DNA from: Halovenus marina
GTDB taxonomy: Archaea > Halobacteriota > Halobacteria > Halobacteriales > Haloarculaceae
NCBI RefSeq assembly: GCF_051414115.1
Contig: NZ_JBLKNZ010000001.1
Coordinates: forward strand, 124,001 to 188,000
Length of the DNA stretch: 64,000 nt
Direction: 5' to 3'
Position 1 is the stretch's first letter. Every line of letters starts with the position of its first letter. Shown one piece after another: positions 48,243 to 56,943 of the stretch. The notes beneath the pieces are model-generated. The model did no database searches. It was not told the origin of the DNA and was given only the letters and a program-made list of their open reading frames with translations. Made by a program: the position numbers and the translations under genes.

Positions 48243-49657
48243 TGAACTACGACCAGGCCCGGTTCAGCGACGACGACGGTTACGAACCCCTGCTCGCGGA
48301 GAAAGACCAGACCGAAGTCGACGTGGAGGCGCCGCTTCCCGACGAGTTGACGCGTGACTCGCTCGAACTGCCGGACCTGAGCGAACCGGAGGTGGCTCGT
48401 CACTACACGCGACTGTCACAGATGAACTACGGCGTCGAGACTGGCCCGTTCCCGCTGGGGTCGTGTACGATGAAGTACAACCCCTCCTTCACCGAGGATC
48501 TGGCCGCGCTATCAGCCGCACAGGTCCACCCCGACCGCTCCGACAGATCCATTCAGGGGACACTCGGCCTGTACGCCCGACTCGCGGAGTATCTCGGCGA
48601 GATCGGTGGCATGGACGGCGTCACCATGCAGCCACCCGCTGGCGCGGCGGGGGAGCTGACCGGCGTGCTCATCGCGAAGGCCTACCACGAGGACCGCGGC
48701 GACGACCGCTCGGAAATCGTCGTCCCCGACAGCGCCCACGGGACGAACTTCGCCAGCGCGGCGATGGCTGGCTTCGACGTGGTGGAACTGCCAAGCGGCG
48801 AGGACGGCCGCGTCGACCTCGATGCGCTCGAAGCCGCCATCGGCCCGGAGACTGCGGCGCTCATGTTGACGAACCCCAACACGCTCGGTCTCTTCGAGCG
48901 CGATATCGAAGATATTGCCGATATGGTCCACGACGCTGGCGGCCTGCTGTACTACGACGGCGCGAACCTCAACGCCCTGCTCGGCCGCGCCCGGCCGGGC
49001 GACATGGGCTTCGACGTGATGCACTACAACGTCCACAAGACCTTCGCGACACCACACGGCGGCGGCGGTCCCGGCGCGGGGCCGGTCGGCGTCGTCGAGG
49101 AACTCACCGACTTCCTGCCAGCGCCGAGCGTCCGTGCGACCGAAACCGGCTACGAACTGTTCGAACCCGACAAGACCACCGGCAAGGTCCACGGCTTCTG
49201 CGGCAACTGGCTGGTACTCGTCAAGGCCTGCGCGTACATCCGCAGACTCGGAGATGAAGGACTCACGGACACGAGCGCGAAGGCAGTGCTCAACGCCAAC
49301 TATCTGGCCGAACAGGTCGACTACGAGATTCCATTCGGCCCTTTCCATCACGAGTTCGTCGCGAGCGCTGGCGACCAGGACGCCGCGGACGTGGCAAAGC
49401 GGATGCTCGACTACGGCGTCCACCCGCCGACGACGAAGTGGCCCGAAATCGTCTCCGAGGCGCTGATGACCGAACCCACGGAGGTCGAAAGCCGACGGAC
49501 ACTCGACCTGCTCGCAAACGCATTCAACGAAGTCGCACGCGAGGACGAGGCGACGATTGCGAACGCACCGGACCGAACCGCAGCGCGCCGCATCGACCAG
49601 GTCGAGGCCGCGCGGAACCCACACCTCTCCTGGCAGACGCTGGAGGAGGAGCGGTAA
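48242..49657 (+). CDS. gcvPB: Glycine dehydrogenase (decarboxylating) subunit 2
   Basis: PLP-binding beta part of the glycine cleavage P-protein, 471 residues. The PLP lysine is in NVHKTFATPHGGGGPGAG (about residue 265), with DSAHGTNFASAAMAGF (about 160) and GLLYYDGANLNALLG (about 235) making the cofactor site, and GSCTMKYNP in the N-terminal part. The subunits form an alpha2-beta2 enzyme in archaea and Gram-positive bacteria. A large sensor kinase starts 44 bases downstream on the same strand. Confidence 0.96.
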   Translation: MNYDQARFSDDDGYEPLLAEKDQTEVDVEAPLPDELTRDSLELPDLSEPEVARHYTRLSQMNYGVETGPFPLGSCTMKYNPSFTEDLAALSAAQVHPDRSDRSIQGTLGLYARLAEYLGEIGGMDGVTMQPPAGAAGELTGVLIAKAYHEDRGDDRSEIVVPDSAHGTNFASAAMAGFDVVELPSGEDGRVDLDALEAAIGPETAALMLTNPNTLGLFERDIEDIADMVHDAGGLLYYDGANLNALLGRARPGDMGFDVMHYNVHKTFATPHGGGGPGAGPVGVVEELTDFLPAPSVRATETGYELFEPDKTTGKVHGFCGNWLVLVKACAYIRRLGDEGLTDTSAKAVLNANYLAEQVDYEIPFGPFHHEFVASAGDQDAADVAKRMLDYGVHPPTTKWPEIVSEALMTEPTEVESRRTLDLLANAFNEVAREDEATIANAPDRTAARRIDQVEAARNPHLSWQTLEEER

Positions 49658-49700
49658 CAACGCCTTTGTACTCGGGGACCAATCCACTCATACAATCTCG

Positions 49701-52700
49701 ATGAGTGTCTCGGTGCTACACGCCCGGTCTGCGGACGATTCTCTTGCATTCACCGACCGAGCAGCTATCGAACCTGTGGTCAGGGACGCACACACTGTGT
49801 CCGAGGCACTCGACGTGGTCACACACCAGCGAGTCGACTGCGTGCTCACCGAGCAGGAACTCGATTCGGGGACGGGGCTGGAGTTACTGGAGCGACTGCG
49901 CGGCACCGACACCGACCTACCGATCGTGTTGCGGACGGCCGAACCGGACGGGCAGATTGCGAGCGAGGCAACTCGCCACGACGTGACCGCGTATCACGTT
50001 CGGAGTAGCGAGGAACCCGTCGAGGATCGGATTGCGTCGATACTCACCGAGGCCCACCGGTCAGGCAAGGCATCCGACGACTGGATCACGACGGTGGAGG
50101 ACGAGACGGTCGACGTGACGGGCCAGCAGCGAGTCGACGGCGGCGCGGTGACCCACGAGACGCCGTTCGTCCGGATCGCAGAGACGATCAACGACGCCGT
50201 CGTGACCATCGACACCGACAGCGAGATCCAGTTCGCGAACGACGGGCTCGCAGAACTGACGGGATACGACCGCGACGAACTGGTCGGCGAGTCGTTCACG
50301 ATGGTGATGCCCGAACGGTTTCGCGAGGCACACCACGCAGGCGTCGAGCGGTATCTGGAGACGGGGGAACGAAACGTCAATTGGGAGTACATCGAACTCG
50401 CCATCGAGCACAGAGACGGAACCGAGATCCCGGTCGCAGTCTCGTTCAGCGACTTCGAGCGCGAGGGCGAGCGCTTTTTCACCGGACTGATCAGGGACAT
50501 CAGCGGGCGCAAGTCTCAGGCCCGGTCGCTCAGGCAACTCCACGAGGTCGCATCCGACCGGTCGCTGTCGAGCATGGAGAAGATTCGGCGCGTCATCGAC
50601 GACCACCGCGAACGACTGGGCGTCTCCTTTGGCTTTCTGAGCCTGATCGAAGAGGGAGAGGAGACGCTCGTCGTCACGACTGGGGACAACGAACTCACCG
50701 AGGCAGGCATGAGCGCGCCGCTCGACCAGACCTACTGCCAGTACACCATCGAGCAGGACGAACCGCTCATCATCGGGAATATCGACGACGACGACGTCGT
50801 TCCGGACGACATTTACGAACTCTGGGGGATGTCGTGTTATCTCGGCGAGACGGTGACTGTCGAGGGCGAACAGTACGGGACCCTCTGTTTCGCAGACGAG
50901 GCAGCGACCGATCAGGAGTTCGACGACGCCGACATCGCCTTTCTGGAGGTGCTCGCGGACTGGGTGGGCTACGAACTCACGAAACAGCGCCAGCGTGACC
51001 GCCTCCGCGAGGAGCGCGAACGCGTCGAGCACATCCTCGAACGAATCGAGGACGCCTTCTTTGCGGTCGACGATGACTGGGAGTTCACCTACTTCAACCG
51101 CCGCGCCGAGGAGGTGCTCGGAAAGCCAAGCGAGGACGTGATCGGCGAGAACGTCTGGGAGCAGTTCCCAGAGGCAGTCGATTCGACGTTCGAGACGCAG
51201 TATCGTCAGGCGATGGAGACGCAGGAGCCGGTCACCTTCGAGGAGTACTATCCGCCACTGGAGAAGTGGTTTCAGGTCAGCGCCTACCCGTCCGAGGATG
51301 GACTCTCGGTGTATTTCAGCGACGTGACCGAACGGTACGAGTACACCCGGGCGCTCTCGGCGATGCACGAGCACACGCAGGAACTCGCCCGCGTGCAGTC
51401 CGTCGAGGACGTTGCACGCGTCGTGCTCGACGCGACGATGGAGGTGCTCGGCTACGACCTCTGTGCAGTTCGCTATCACGACGACGGCCAACTCGTCCCG
51501 CTTGCGGTGTCTGACCCGACCACAGAGACGGCGGGAACGCGAGCGACCCACGATGTCAGCGGCTGGGGGCCGGGAGAGGCGTATCGAACGGGCGAAACGG
51601 TCCTCGTCGAGCAGCCATCCGAGCGGGCAGAGACCGCGGATGACGGCCCAGACCCAGCGACCTTCGAGTCGATGGCGGCCACGATGTACATCCCGATAGC
51701 GGACTTTGGCGTGTTGAGCGTCGGGACGGCCGACACGGCGTTCGACGACACCGACCGGTCGCTCGCGGAGGTGCTCGCCTCTCACGCCGCACTCGCCTTC
51801 GAGCGCGTCGAGCGCGAGCAGGAACTCCGGATCAACGAGACCGTTCTCGAAACGGTTCAGGGGATGGTGTACGCGCTCGACAGTGACCGGCAGTTCGAGG
51901 TCGTCACGGACCCGCTCGCGGAGTGGGTCGGCTCCGACCGCGACACGCTGCTCGCGAGCGATCCGGCGCGAATCTTCCCGGAGGATGAGTACAGCCGATT
52001 CGAGCGGGTGACACAGGACCTCCTGTCGAACGAGCAGGCGAGCACGACGCTCGAGACGGAACTGCAGACGGCGGACGGACGCACGCGCCCGGTGGAAATC
52101 GAGATTTCGGTCCCGCCCGAGAACAGTTCCTTCGAGGGAACTATCGGTGTCGTCCGGGACCTGACGGCGCTTCGGGAGACGCGACGACAACTCGAAGTCG
52201 AGCGCGACCGGTTCTCGTATCTGTTCAACAACCTCCCTGACGCCATCTCGGACGCTCGGTTCGAGGACGCCGAACCGATCGTTCAGTCGGTGAACGACGC
52301 CTTCGAGGACATCTTCGGCTACGACGAACAGACGCTCGTCGGCAACTCACTCAACGACTACATCCTCCCCGAGGACGAACGCGACCACGGTCGACGAATC
52401 GACGAGATAACCACGGAGGGGACGGTCTGGCAGGGCGAAATCGAGCGATTGACCGTCGACGGGATTCGTCACTTCCTGTTTCGCGGCGTTCCCTATCAGA
52501 CGCCGGACGGCGACGACCACGGCTTCGGAATCTACACGGATATCACGGAACGAAAGCGCCGTGAGCAACGCCTCCAGGTGTTGAATCGGGTGCTCAGGCA
52601 CAACCTCAGAAACGAGTTGACGGTCCTGCTCGGGCACGCAGAGCAGTTGCGCGAGCAGAGCACCGACGAGGCGCTCGTCGAGACCGCCGAGTCGCTCTGT

Positions 52701-53213
52701 GAGCGGATCCACGGCCTCTCAGCGATGAGCGAGCAGGCGCGGATGGTGCAGGAGATACTGAAAAACGAGGGCGGACCGACAGAGCCGATGGCACTCCGTG
52801 AGTTCGTCGAATCCGTCCGCGAGGAGTATGTCCCGGACGGTTCGGATGCGACAGTCGAAATCGCAATCGACGACGCGTTCGAGTGTCGCGGGGACAACCG
52901 CCTGCGACTCGCCATCGGTGAACTGGTCGAGAACGCAGTCGACCACGCCGGGATGGCACCACACGTGCGCGTCGGTGCAGAGGCAGACGGGGCGGATCTT
53001 CTGATCGCCGTCGAAGACGACGGGCCGGGATTGCCCGACCTCGAATGGGCGGTTATCAGCGGCACGACCGAGATCACACAGCTCTCTCACGGGAGCGGAC
53101 TCGGACTGTGGACGGCCCGCTGGGTCACTGAGGCATACGGCGGCAGTATCGAGCGCGTCGAGACGGACCTCGGGGGTGCGGGGATCCGGCTTCGGTTGCC
53201 CGGACTGGCCTGA
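49701..53213 (+). CDS. Large multi-sensor histidine kinase (REC-like, PAS and GAF domains)
   Basis: A 1170-residue soluble kinase. Order: degenerate receiver (1-120) whose acceptor strand reads CVLTEQELDSGTGLELL with Glu51 (codon 49851-49853) for Asp, and without the acidic pair or Lys; PAS 1 (about 155-275); GAF 1 (about 285-440, with TYCQYTIEQDEPLIIGNI); PAS 2 (about 445-560); GAF 2 (about 575-715); PAS 3 (about 715-835); PAS 4 (about 840-955); HisKA with LNRVLRHNLRNELTV (about 962); HATPase_c (about 1060-1170: GELVENAVDHAG, DDGPGLP, HGSGLGLWTARWV). Separated from gcvPB by 44 bases. It may be the most integrated sensor of the window. Confidence 0.88.
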   Translation: MSVSVLHARSADDSLAFTDRAAIEPVVRDAHTVSEALDVVTHQRVDCVLTEQELDSGTGLELLERLRGTDTDLPIVLRTAEPDGQIASEATRHDVTAYHVRSSEEPVEDRIASILTEAHRSGKASDDWITTVEDETVDVTGQQRVDGGAVTHETPFVRIAETINDAVVTIDTDSEIQFANDGLAELTGYDRDELVGESFTMVMPERFREAHHAGVERYLETGERNVNWEYIELAIEHRDGTEIPVAVSFSDFEREGERFFTGLIRDISGRKSQARSLRQLHEVASDRSLSSMEKIRRVIDDHRERLGVSFGFLSLIEEGEETLVVTTGDNELTEAGMSAPLDQTYCQYTIEQDEPLIIGNIDDDDVVPDDIYELWGMSCYLGETVTVEGEQYGTLCFADEAATDQEFDDADIAFLEVLADWVGYELTKQRQRDRLREERERVEHILERIEDAFFAVDDDWEFTYFNRRAEEVLGKPSEDVIGENVWEQFPEAVDSTFETQYRQAMETQEPVTFEEYYPPLEKWFQVSAYPSEDGLSVYFSDVTERYEYTRALSAMHEHTQELARVQSVEDVARVVLDATMEVLGYDLCAVRYHDDGQLVPLAVSDPTTETAGTRATHDVSGWGPGEAYRTGETVLVEQPSERAETADDGPDPATFESMAATMYIPIADFGVLSVGTADTAFDDTDRSLAEVLASHAALAFERVEREQELRINETVLETVQGMVYALDSDRQFEVVTDPLAEWVGSDRDTLLASDPARIFPEDEYSRFERVTQDLLSNEQASTTLETELQTADGRTRPVEIEISVPPENSSFEGTIGVVRDLTALRETRRQLEVERDRFSYLFNNLPDAISDARFEDAEPIVQSVNDAFEDIFGYDEQTLVGNSLNDYILPEDERDHGRRIDEITTEGTVWQGEIERLTVDGIRHFLFRGVPYQTPDGDDHGFGIYTDITERKRREQRLQVLNRVLRHNLRNELTVLLGHAEQLREQSTDEALVETAESLCERIHGLSAMSEQARMVQEILKNEGGPTEPMALREFVESVREEYVPDGSDATVEIAIDDAFECRGDNRLRLAIGELVENAVDHAGMAPHVRVGAEADGADLLIAVEDDGPGLPDLEWAVISGTTEITQLSHGSGLGLWTARWVTEAYGGSIERVETDLGGAGIRLRLPGLA

Positions 53214-53261
53214 CCGATACACACAGCGCGAATTGGTCACATGCTGAGACGAGGGACCGAT

Positions 53262-54038
53262 TCAGTCTGCCGCGGATATCCTCTCTCCGTCTAGATTGAC
53301 ACGGCGCCCGTAGATGAACAACCAGAAGATCAGCAGAATTTCGCCCAGAAAGGTGAATACGGCGACCTCGAACAAGTAATCAGCGACGAGTACTCGGCCG
53401 AAACTATCGATCATATAGCCCGCTCCGGCAATCGCCAAAAGGACGCCAAGCACCTTCGGAATATACCCGGATTTGTACGACGGGATCGCGCCTGATCGGT
53501 ACACAAGATATCCCAGTATCACCAGGTGGACACCAACCAGAATCAGTGCTGCGTCCCAAATGTCGTAGAAGGCGTCGATTTCGAGTAGCGCCTGAGCGTA
53601 GTGCTGATCCGTGCTGAACGCCGAGTCGGCGGTGTTCAATATCGAAAGCGCGCCCACGAGGTGACTAATTGCAACCATGAACACTCCGGCGAAGACGACT
53701 CGACTCCAGGCCATGAGCAACGCGATACTACTGTTCACTGGTCTGAAAACTGTGTACAACGCCCATGCGACGATCAAATCGAGCACAGCGACTACGAAAA
53801 GACTGGCAGTGGCCAGGCGGAACGTCCCCTCCGTATCCAGAATCTCGGTCGCTGTTTGTGCGGCGTTACCTGGTGTAACAAGCGACTCTAATACGGCAAA
53901 ATTGGCAAACACGGCCAGTGGCGTCATCACCAGTAGCGCGATCCCTGCAGTCAAACTCCCTCGTCGTACTGACTGATTCACGGTCTCAACGCTGTCTGTA
54001 CTGTGCCCTTCAGACGCCCTGGCCGTCTCCTTTGCCAT
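53262..54038 (-). CDS. DUF4386 family membrane protein
   Basis: A 258-residue protein with six hydrophobic helices (first LTAGIALLVMTPLAVFANFAV, last FTFLGEILLIFWLFIYG), a conserved-looking loop SYKSGYIPKVLGVLLAIAGAGYMIDS (about 190-215) and a polar N-terminus. This is the pattern of the DUF4386 family, whose role is unknown. It is convergent with the large kinase gene, and its upstream AT-rich region (tggtaataatttacttatt) is a good promoter. Confidence 0.82.
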   Translation of the reverse strand: MAKETARASEGHSTDSVETVNQSVRRGSLTAGIALLVMTPLAVFANFAVLESLVTPGNAAQTATEILDTEGTFRLATASLFVVAVLDLIVAWALYTVFRPVNSSIALLMAWSRVVFAGVFMVAISHLVGALSILNTADSAFSTDQHYAQALLEIDAFYDIWDAALILVGVHLVILGYLVYRSGAIPSYKSGYIPKVLGVLLAIAGAGYMIDSFGRVLVADYLFEVAVFTFLGEILLIFWLFIYGRRVNLDGERISAAD

Positions 54039-54174
54039 ACGCCTTTCTCACACCTATGAAAGATAAGCATACCTTCTGGATGGTAATAATTTACTTATTG
54101 GGAAGTCCGACCCGATGAGACACGTACTGAGCGCGATTTACCTGCACTCTCTCCATTCTGCCGATCCGACAGTA

Positions 54175-54801
54175 TCAGTCCGACCGGTCGATGACGCTCG
54201 CTCGCTGTGTTACGGGGTCGACGTAGACGAGCAGCGACCGGTCGCCGCCCTCGGCTTCGACCACCCAGACGTTTCGCTGTCGGTCGGCGGCGGTCGCGGT
54301 CGCGTCGATCTGCTTGTCGTCGAGCGTCGCCTGCGCGATCTCTGTGGCCTGCCCTTCGGTCTCGACGGTGACGTCCGTCCCGGGAAGCCTGACGGTCAGA
54401 ACGGGACAGGGCGACTGTCGGACGACCCGCTCTGCGACACTACCGATGAGGCGGCGCTCGACGCCCGACCGCCCGTGGGTACCGAGCACGATGACGTCCG
54501 CGTCGATGTCGCCTGCGTATTCGACGATGGTCGTCGCCGGGTCGCCTGTTTCGAGGGCCGTCTCGACTGGTACGTCGTGTGCTGTGACCATGCGCTCGAC
54601 ACGCTCGACCGCCTGTTCGCCGCGGCGGTCCAGTTCGTCGTCAGCGCCGGTGAACTCGCCAAGTCGCGTCCGGAAGTCTTCGTCGACGACGTGGAGTACG
54701 TGGATGGTTGCCCCGTACTGGCGAGCGAGATCAATTGCTTGCAGGGCGACGTGTGCTGTGCCGACGCTCCCGTCTGTTGGGAAGAGGATCTTCTCGTACA
54801 T
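54175..54801 (-). CDS. Universal stress protein (UspA) with C-terminal extension
   Basis: A 208-residue protein. The first 145 residues are a single UspA domain (MYEKILFPTDGSVGTAHVAL, VIVLGTHGRSGVERRLIGSVAERV with the G-x2-G-x9-G-S ATP-binding pattern, PCPVLTVRL). The remaining ~60 residues (GTDVTVETEGQATEIAQATL, RNVWVVEAEGGDRSLLVYVD) look like a small beta domain that ordinary UspA proteins lack. UspA proteins bind ATP and act in stress responses. It lies upstream of the DUF4386 gene with a gap of 136 bases. Confidence 0.88.
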   Translation of the reverse strand: MYEKILFPTDGSVGTAHVALQAIDLARQYGATIHVLHVVDEDFRTRLGEFTGADDELDRRGEQAVERVERMVTAHDVPVETALETGDPATTIVEYAGDIDADVIVLGTHGRSGVERRLIGSVAERVVRQSPCPVLTVRLPGTDVTVETEGQATEIAQATLDDKQIDATATAADRQRNVWVVEAEGGDRSLLVYVDPVTQRASVIDRSD

Positions 54802-54872
54802 GACTGAACGTTTCCCGCCTGTCGGTTAAATACACACGGCTAGAATATCGTGGTCTTTTTCAGGTGCATCGT

Positions 54873-55244
54873 CTAGGCGGCCTGCTCGATGCGCTCTGCG
54901 AGTTCGGTGTAATGGTCGGTTCCCGCCCCCTTCTTGACGAACCCGGTCACGTCGGCAGAGCGGATCCGGTCGGTCGTGTCCCCGTCGGAGGCAGCGCTAA
55001 AGACGAAAAACGGGATCTCGTGTCCCTGGTCGCGGATGGCCTCGAACAGTTCGATACCGTCCATCTCCGGCATCCGGAGGTCGCTGACGATGCAGTCAAA
55101 GTCGCCCGCTCGGTCGAGTGCGCCAGCGGCCGTCTGTTCAGTCTCGACTGTGATCCGGTCGCCCTCGCGTTCGAGAAACGTCGCTGTCAGCTCCAGCACG
55201 TCAACATCTTCGTCGACGACGAGTACGCGGATCGAATCAGCCAT
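54873..55244 (-). CDS. Stand-alone response regulator receiver protein
   Basis: A 123-residue single-domain receiver, without an output domain. The phosphorylation residues are canonical: Asp11 (with Glu12 and Asp13), acceptor Asp55 in CIVSDLRMPEMDG, Ser/Thr in FFVFSAASDGD and Lys in GFVKKGAGTD. It may shuttle phosphate between the orphan kinases and another protein. Its start (55244) is immediately after the stop of the zinc-ribbon gene (55247), so the two are likely co-transcribed. Confidence 0.92.
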   Translation of the reverse strand: MADSIRVLVVDEDVDVLELTATFLEREGDRITVETEQTAAGALDRAGDFDCIVSDLRMPEMDGIELFEAIRDQGHEIPFFVFSAASDGDTTDRIRSADVTGFVKKGAGTDHYTELAERIEQAA

Positions 55245-55246
55245 GT

Positions 55247-55411
55247 TCAGGCGGTGCTCGTATCCACGGCGCCGTTGATCCGGACGAACCCGTAGTCACA
55301 CTCCGTGCAGTTCCACTTGACCTTCTCACCGAGATGAACCTGCGTGCTGGCCGCCCGGTAGAACGTATCGGCCCCGCACTCCGGACATTCCATTACCAGT
55401 TCCAGTCCCAT
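55247..55411 (-). CDS. Small zinc-ribbon protein (DUF7838-like)
   Basis: A 54-residue protein with a four-cysteine zinc ribbon: MECPECGADTFYRAAS (C-x2-C) and KWNCTECDYGFVRIN (C-x2-C), with HLGEKVKW between. The ATG at 55411 (MGLELVMECPEC) is used; the frame is open upstream but without family-like residues. It directly precedes the response regulator gene (two bases). Small zinc ribbons like this are common in haloarchaea and may bind nucleic acids; no function is known. Confidence 0.8.
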   Translation of the reverse strand: MGLELVMECPECGADTFYRAASTQVHLGEKVKWNCTECDYGFVRINGAVDTSTA

Positions 55412-55521
55412 ACGAACGGGTAGCGACCGGGGGTAGTTAAGCGGTCTGGTACCGGTCTGTCGACCGCACGAGATACGCTCCTCGACGGGAGTATTTTGGT
55501 GAATGGGCACGAACTGTGTGT

Positions 55522-55692
55522 ATGGGCTGGCAGCACACGCGCTGTAACAACTGTGGCTACCGCGTCCGATGGAACCCGGAGACGCGCGAGGGGCCGACGG
55601 TCTTCTTCGAGGAGGGGTGCTGTCCGAGCTGTGGACGGTCCTTCGAGGACCGAGCGCCAGTCTCCGCTCGCCGCGGCAAGAAGCGCCGATGA
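55522..55692 (+). CDS. 56-residue zinc-finger microprotein
   Basis: Read directly: MGWQHTRCNNCGYRVRWN, a middle part with FFEEGCCPSCGRSFED, and the tail PVSARRGKKRR. The two C-x2-C pairs (RCNNCGY and CCPSCG) form a classical zinc ribbon, and the tail is strongly basic, as for a nucleic-acid-binding protein. It has an ATG start, an in-frame stop overlapping codon-biased sequence, and sits 66 bases before the GlmU-like gene. It is below the length limit of many gene callers and may be unannotated in related genomes. Confidence 0.72.
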   Translation: MGWQHTRCNNCGYRVRWNPETREGPTVFFEEGCCPSCGRSFEDRAPVSARRGKKRR

Positions 55693-55758
55693 GCGATCCG
55701 CCGGGTCGGCGTGCCCGCAGTCGGTAGTCATTAGTCGACGCCGATGTATCTCGCATCT

Positions 55759-56943
55759 ATGCAGACAGTCATTCTCGCCGCTGGCGAGGGAACGCGCATG
55801 CGGCCGCTGACCGAACGGCGGCCCAAGCCGTTGCTCCCCGTCGCCGACCGGCCGCTCGTGGCCCACGTTGCCGACAGCGCTGTCGACGCTGGCGCGACGG
55901 AACTGGTGCTCGTCGTCGGCTACGAATCGGAGGCCCTCCGCGAGTACTTCGGTGACGAGTACCGCGAGGTGTCGGTTACCTACGCCGTCCAGGAGGAACA
56001 GCGCGGCACCGCCGACGCAGTCCGGGCGGCCCGTGAGCATCTCGACGGCCAGTTTATTGTCCTGAACGGCGACAACCTCTACGACCCGGCCGACATCGCC
56101 ACGCTGTTCGACGGCGGGCCAGCCATCGCCGCTATGCGCGTCGACGATCCGACCAACTACGGGGTGCTCTCGACGGAAGGGGGTCGCGTGACGGGCATCG
56201 TCGAAAAGCCCGCCGACCCGCCGTCCTCGCTCGCGAACGCTGGCGTCTACGTCTTCCCCGAGCAGGCCTGTGAGTGGCTCGACGTGGACCCCTCCGAGCG
56301 CGGCGAGTACGAACTGACAGACGTGGTCGCACGCGTCATTCGGGAGTACGACGTGCGGGCGGTCGAACTCGACCGCTGGCTCGACGTCGGCCGTCCGTGG
56401 GAACTGCTCGAAGCGAACGAGTGGAAACTCGGCGCGCTCGACCGGGACCTGCGCGGGACAGTTGCCGAGGGCGCGACCGTTCGTGGCGACGTCGTGGTCG
56501 AGGCGGGCGCGACGGTCGAACCCGGCGTCGTCATCGAGGGACCAACCCTCGTCCGCTCGGGTGCGACCGTTGGCCCGAACGCGTACGTTCGCGGTCACAC
56601 GCTGTTGGGCGAGCAGACACACGTTGGCAACGCAGTCGAGGTGAAAAACACCGTGCTGATGGCGGGCAGCGCTGTCCCACATCAGTCCTACGTGGGCGAC
56701 AGCGTCATCGGACGGTCGGTCAACTTCGGGGCCGGAACCACAGTGGCGAACCTGCGACACGACGACGAGACCGTCCGGTGTACCGTCAAGGGCGAGCGCG
56801 TTTCGACCGACCGACGGAAGTTCGGCGTCGTCGTCGGTGACGGCGCGAAGACGGGCATCGACACGACGCTCAACGCGGGCGTCGTCCTCGGAACCGACGC
56901 CAGAACGACGCCCAACGAGACGGTCGTCCGCGACAAGCGATGA
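55759..56943 (+). CDS. GlmU-like sugar-1-phosphate nucleotidylyltransferase/acetyltransferase
   Basis: A 394-residue bifunctional protein starting MQTVILAAGEGTRMRPLTE (nucleotidyltransferase signature G-x-G-T-R-M-x-P-L-T, residues 9-18), with KPLLPVADRPL, VLNGDNLYDPADIA (Asp metal ligand) and LDVGRPWELLEANEW in the catalytic domain. From about residue 240 there are left-handed beta-helix hexapeptide repeats (GATVRGDVVVEAGATVEPGV, VGNAVEVKNTVLM) and GDGAKTGIDTTLNAGVVLG at the end. Archaeal members make UDP-GlcNAc or dTDP/UDP-sugars for N-glycosylation. Overlaps a GNAT gene by four bases (ATGA). Confidence 0.9.
   Translation: MQTVILAAGEGTRMRPLTERRPKPLLPVADRPLVAHVADSAVDAGATELVLVVGYESEALREYFGDEYREVSVTYAVQEEQRGTADAVRAAREHLDGQFIVLNGDNLYDPADIATLFDGGPAIAAMRVDDPTNYGVLSTEGGRVTGIVEKPADPPSSLANAGVYVFPEQACEWLDVDPSERGEYELTDVVARVIREYDVRAVELDRWLDVGRPWELLEANEWKLGALDRDLRGTVAEGATVRGDVVVEAGATVEPGVVIEGPTLVRSGATVGPNAYVRGHTLLGEQTHVGNAVEVKNTVLMAGSAVPHQSYVGDSVIGRSVNFGAGTTVANLRHDDETVRCTVKGERVSTDRRKFGVVVGDGAKTGIDTTLNAGVVLGTDARTTPNETVVRDKR

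Noticed and set aside
50061..52190. 709-codon open frame on the - strand opposite the 1170-residue kinase
   Set aside because: Antisense shadow; the protein has no domain pattern and the composition is not that of a haloarchaeal protein (Arg, Val, Leu-rich).
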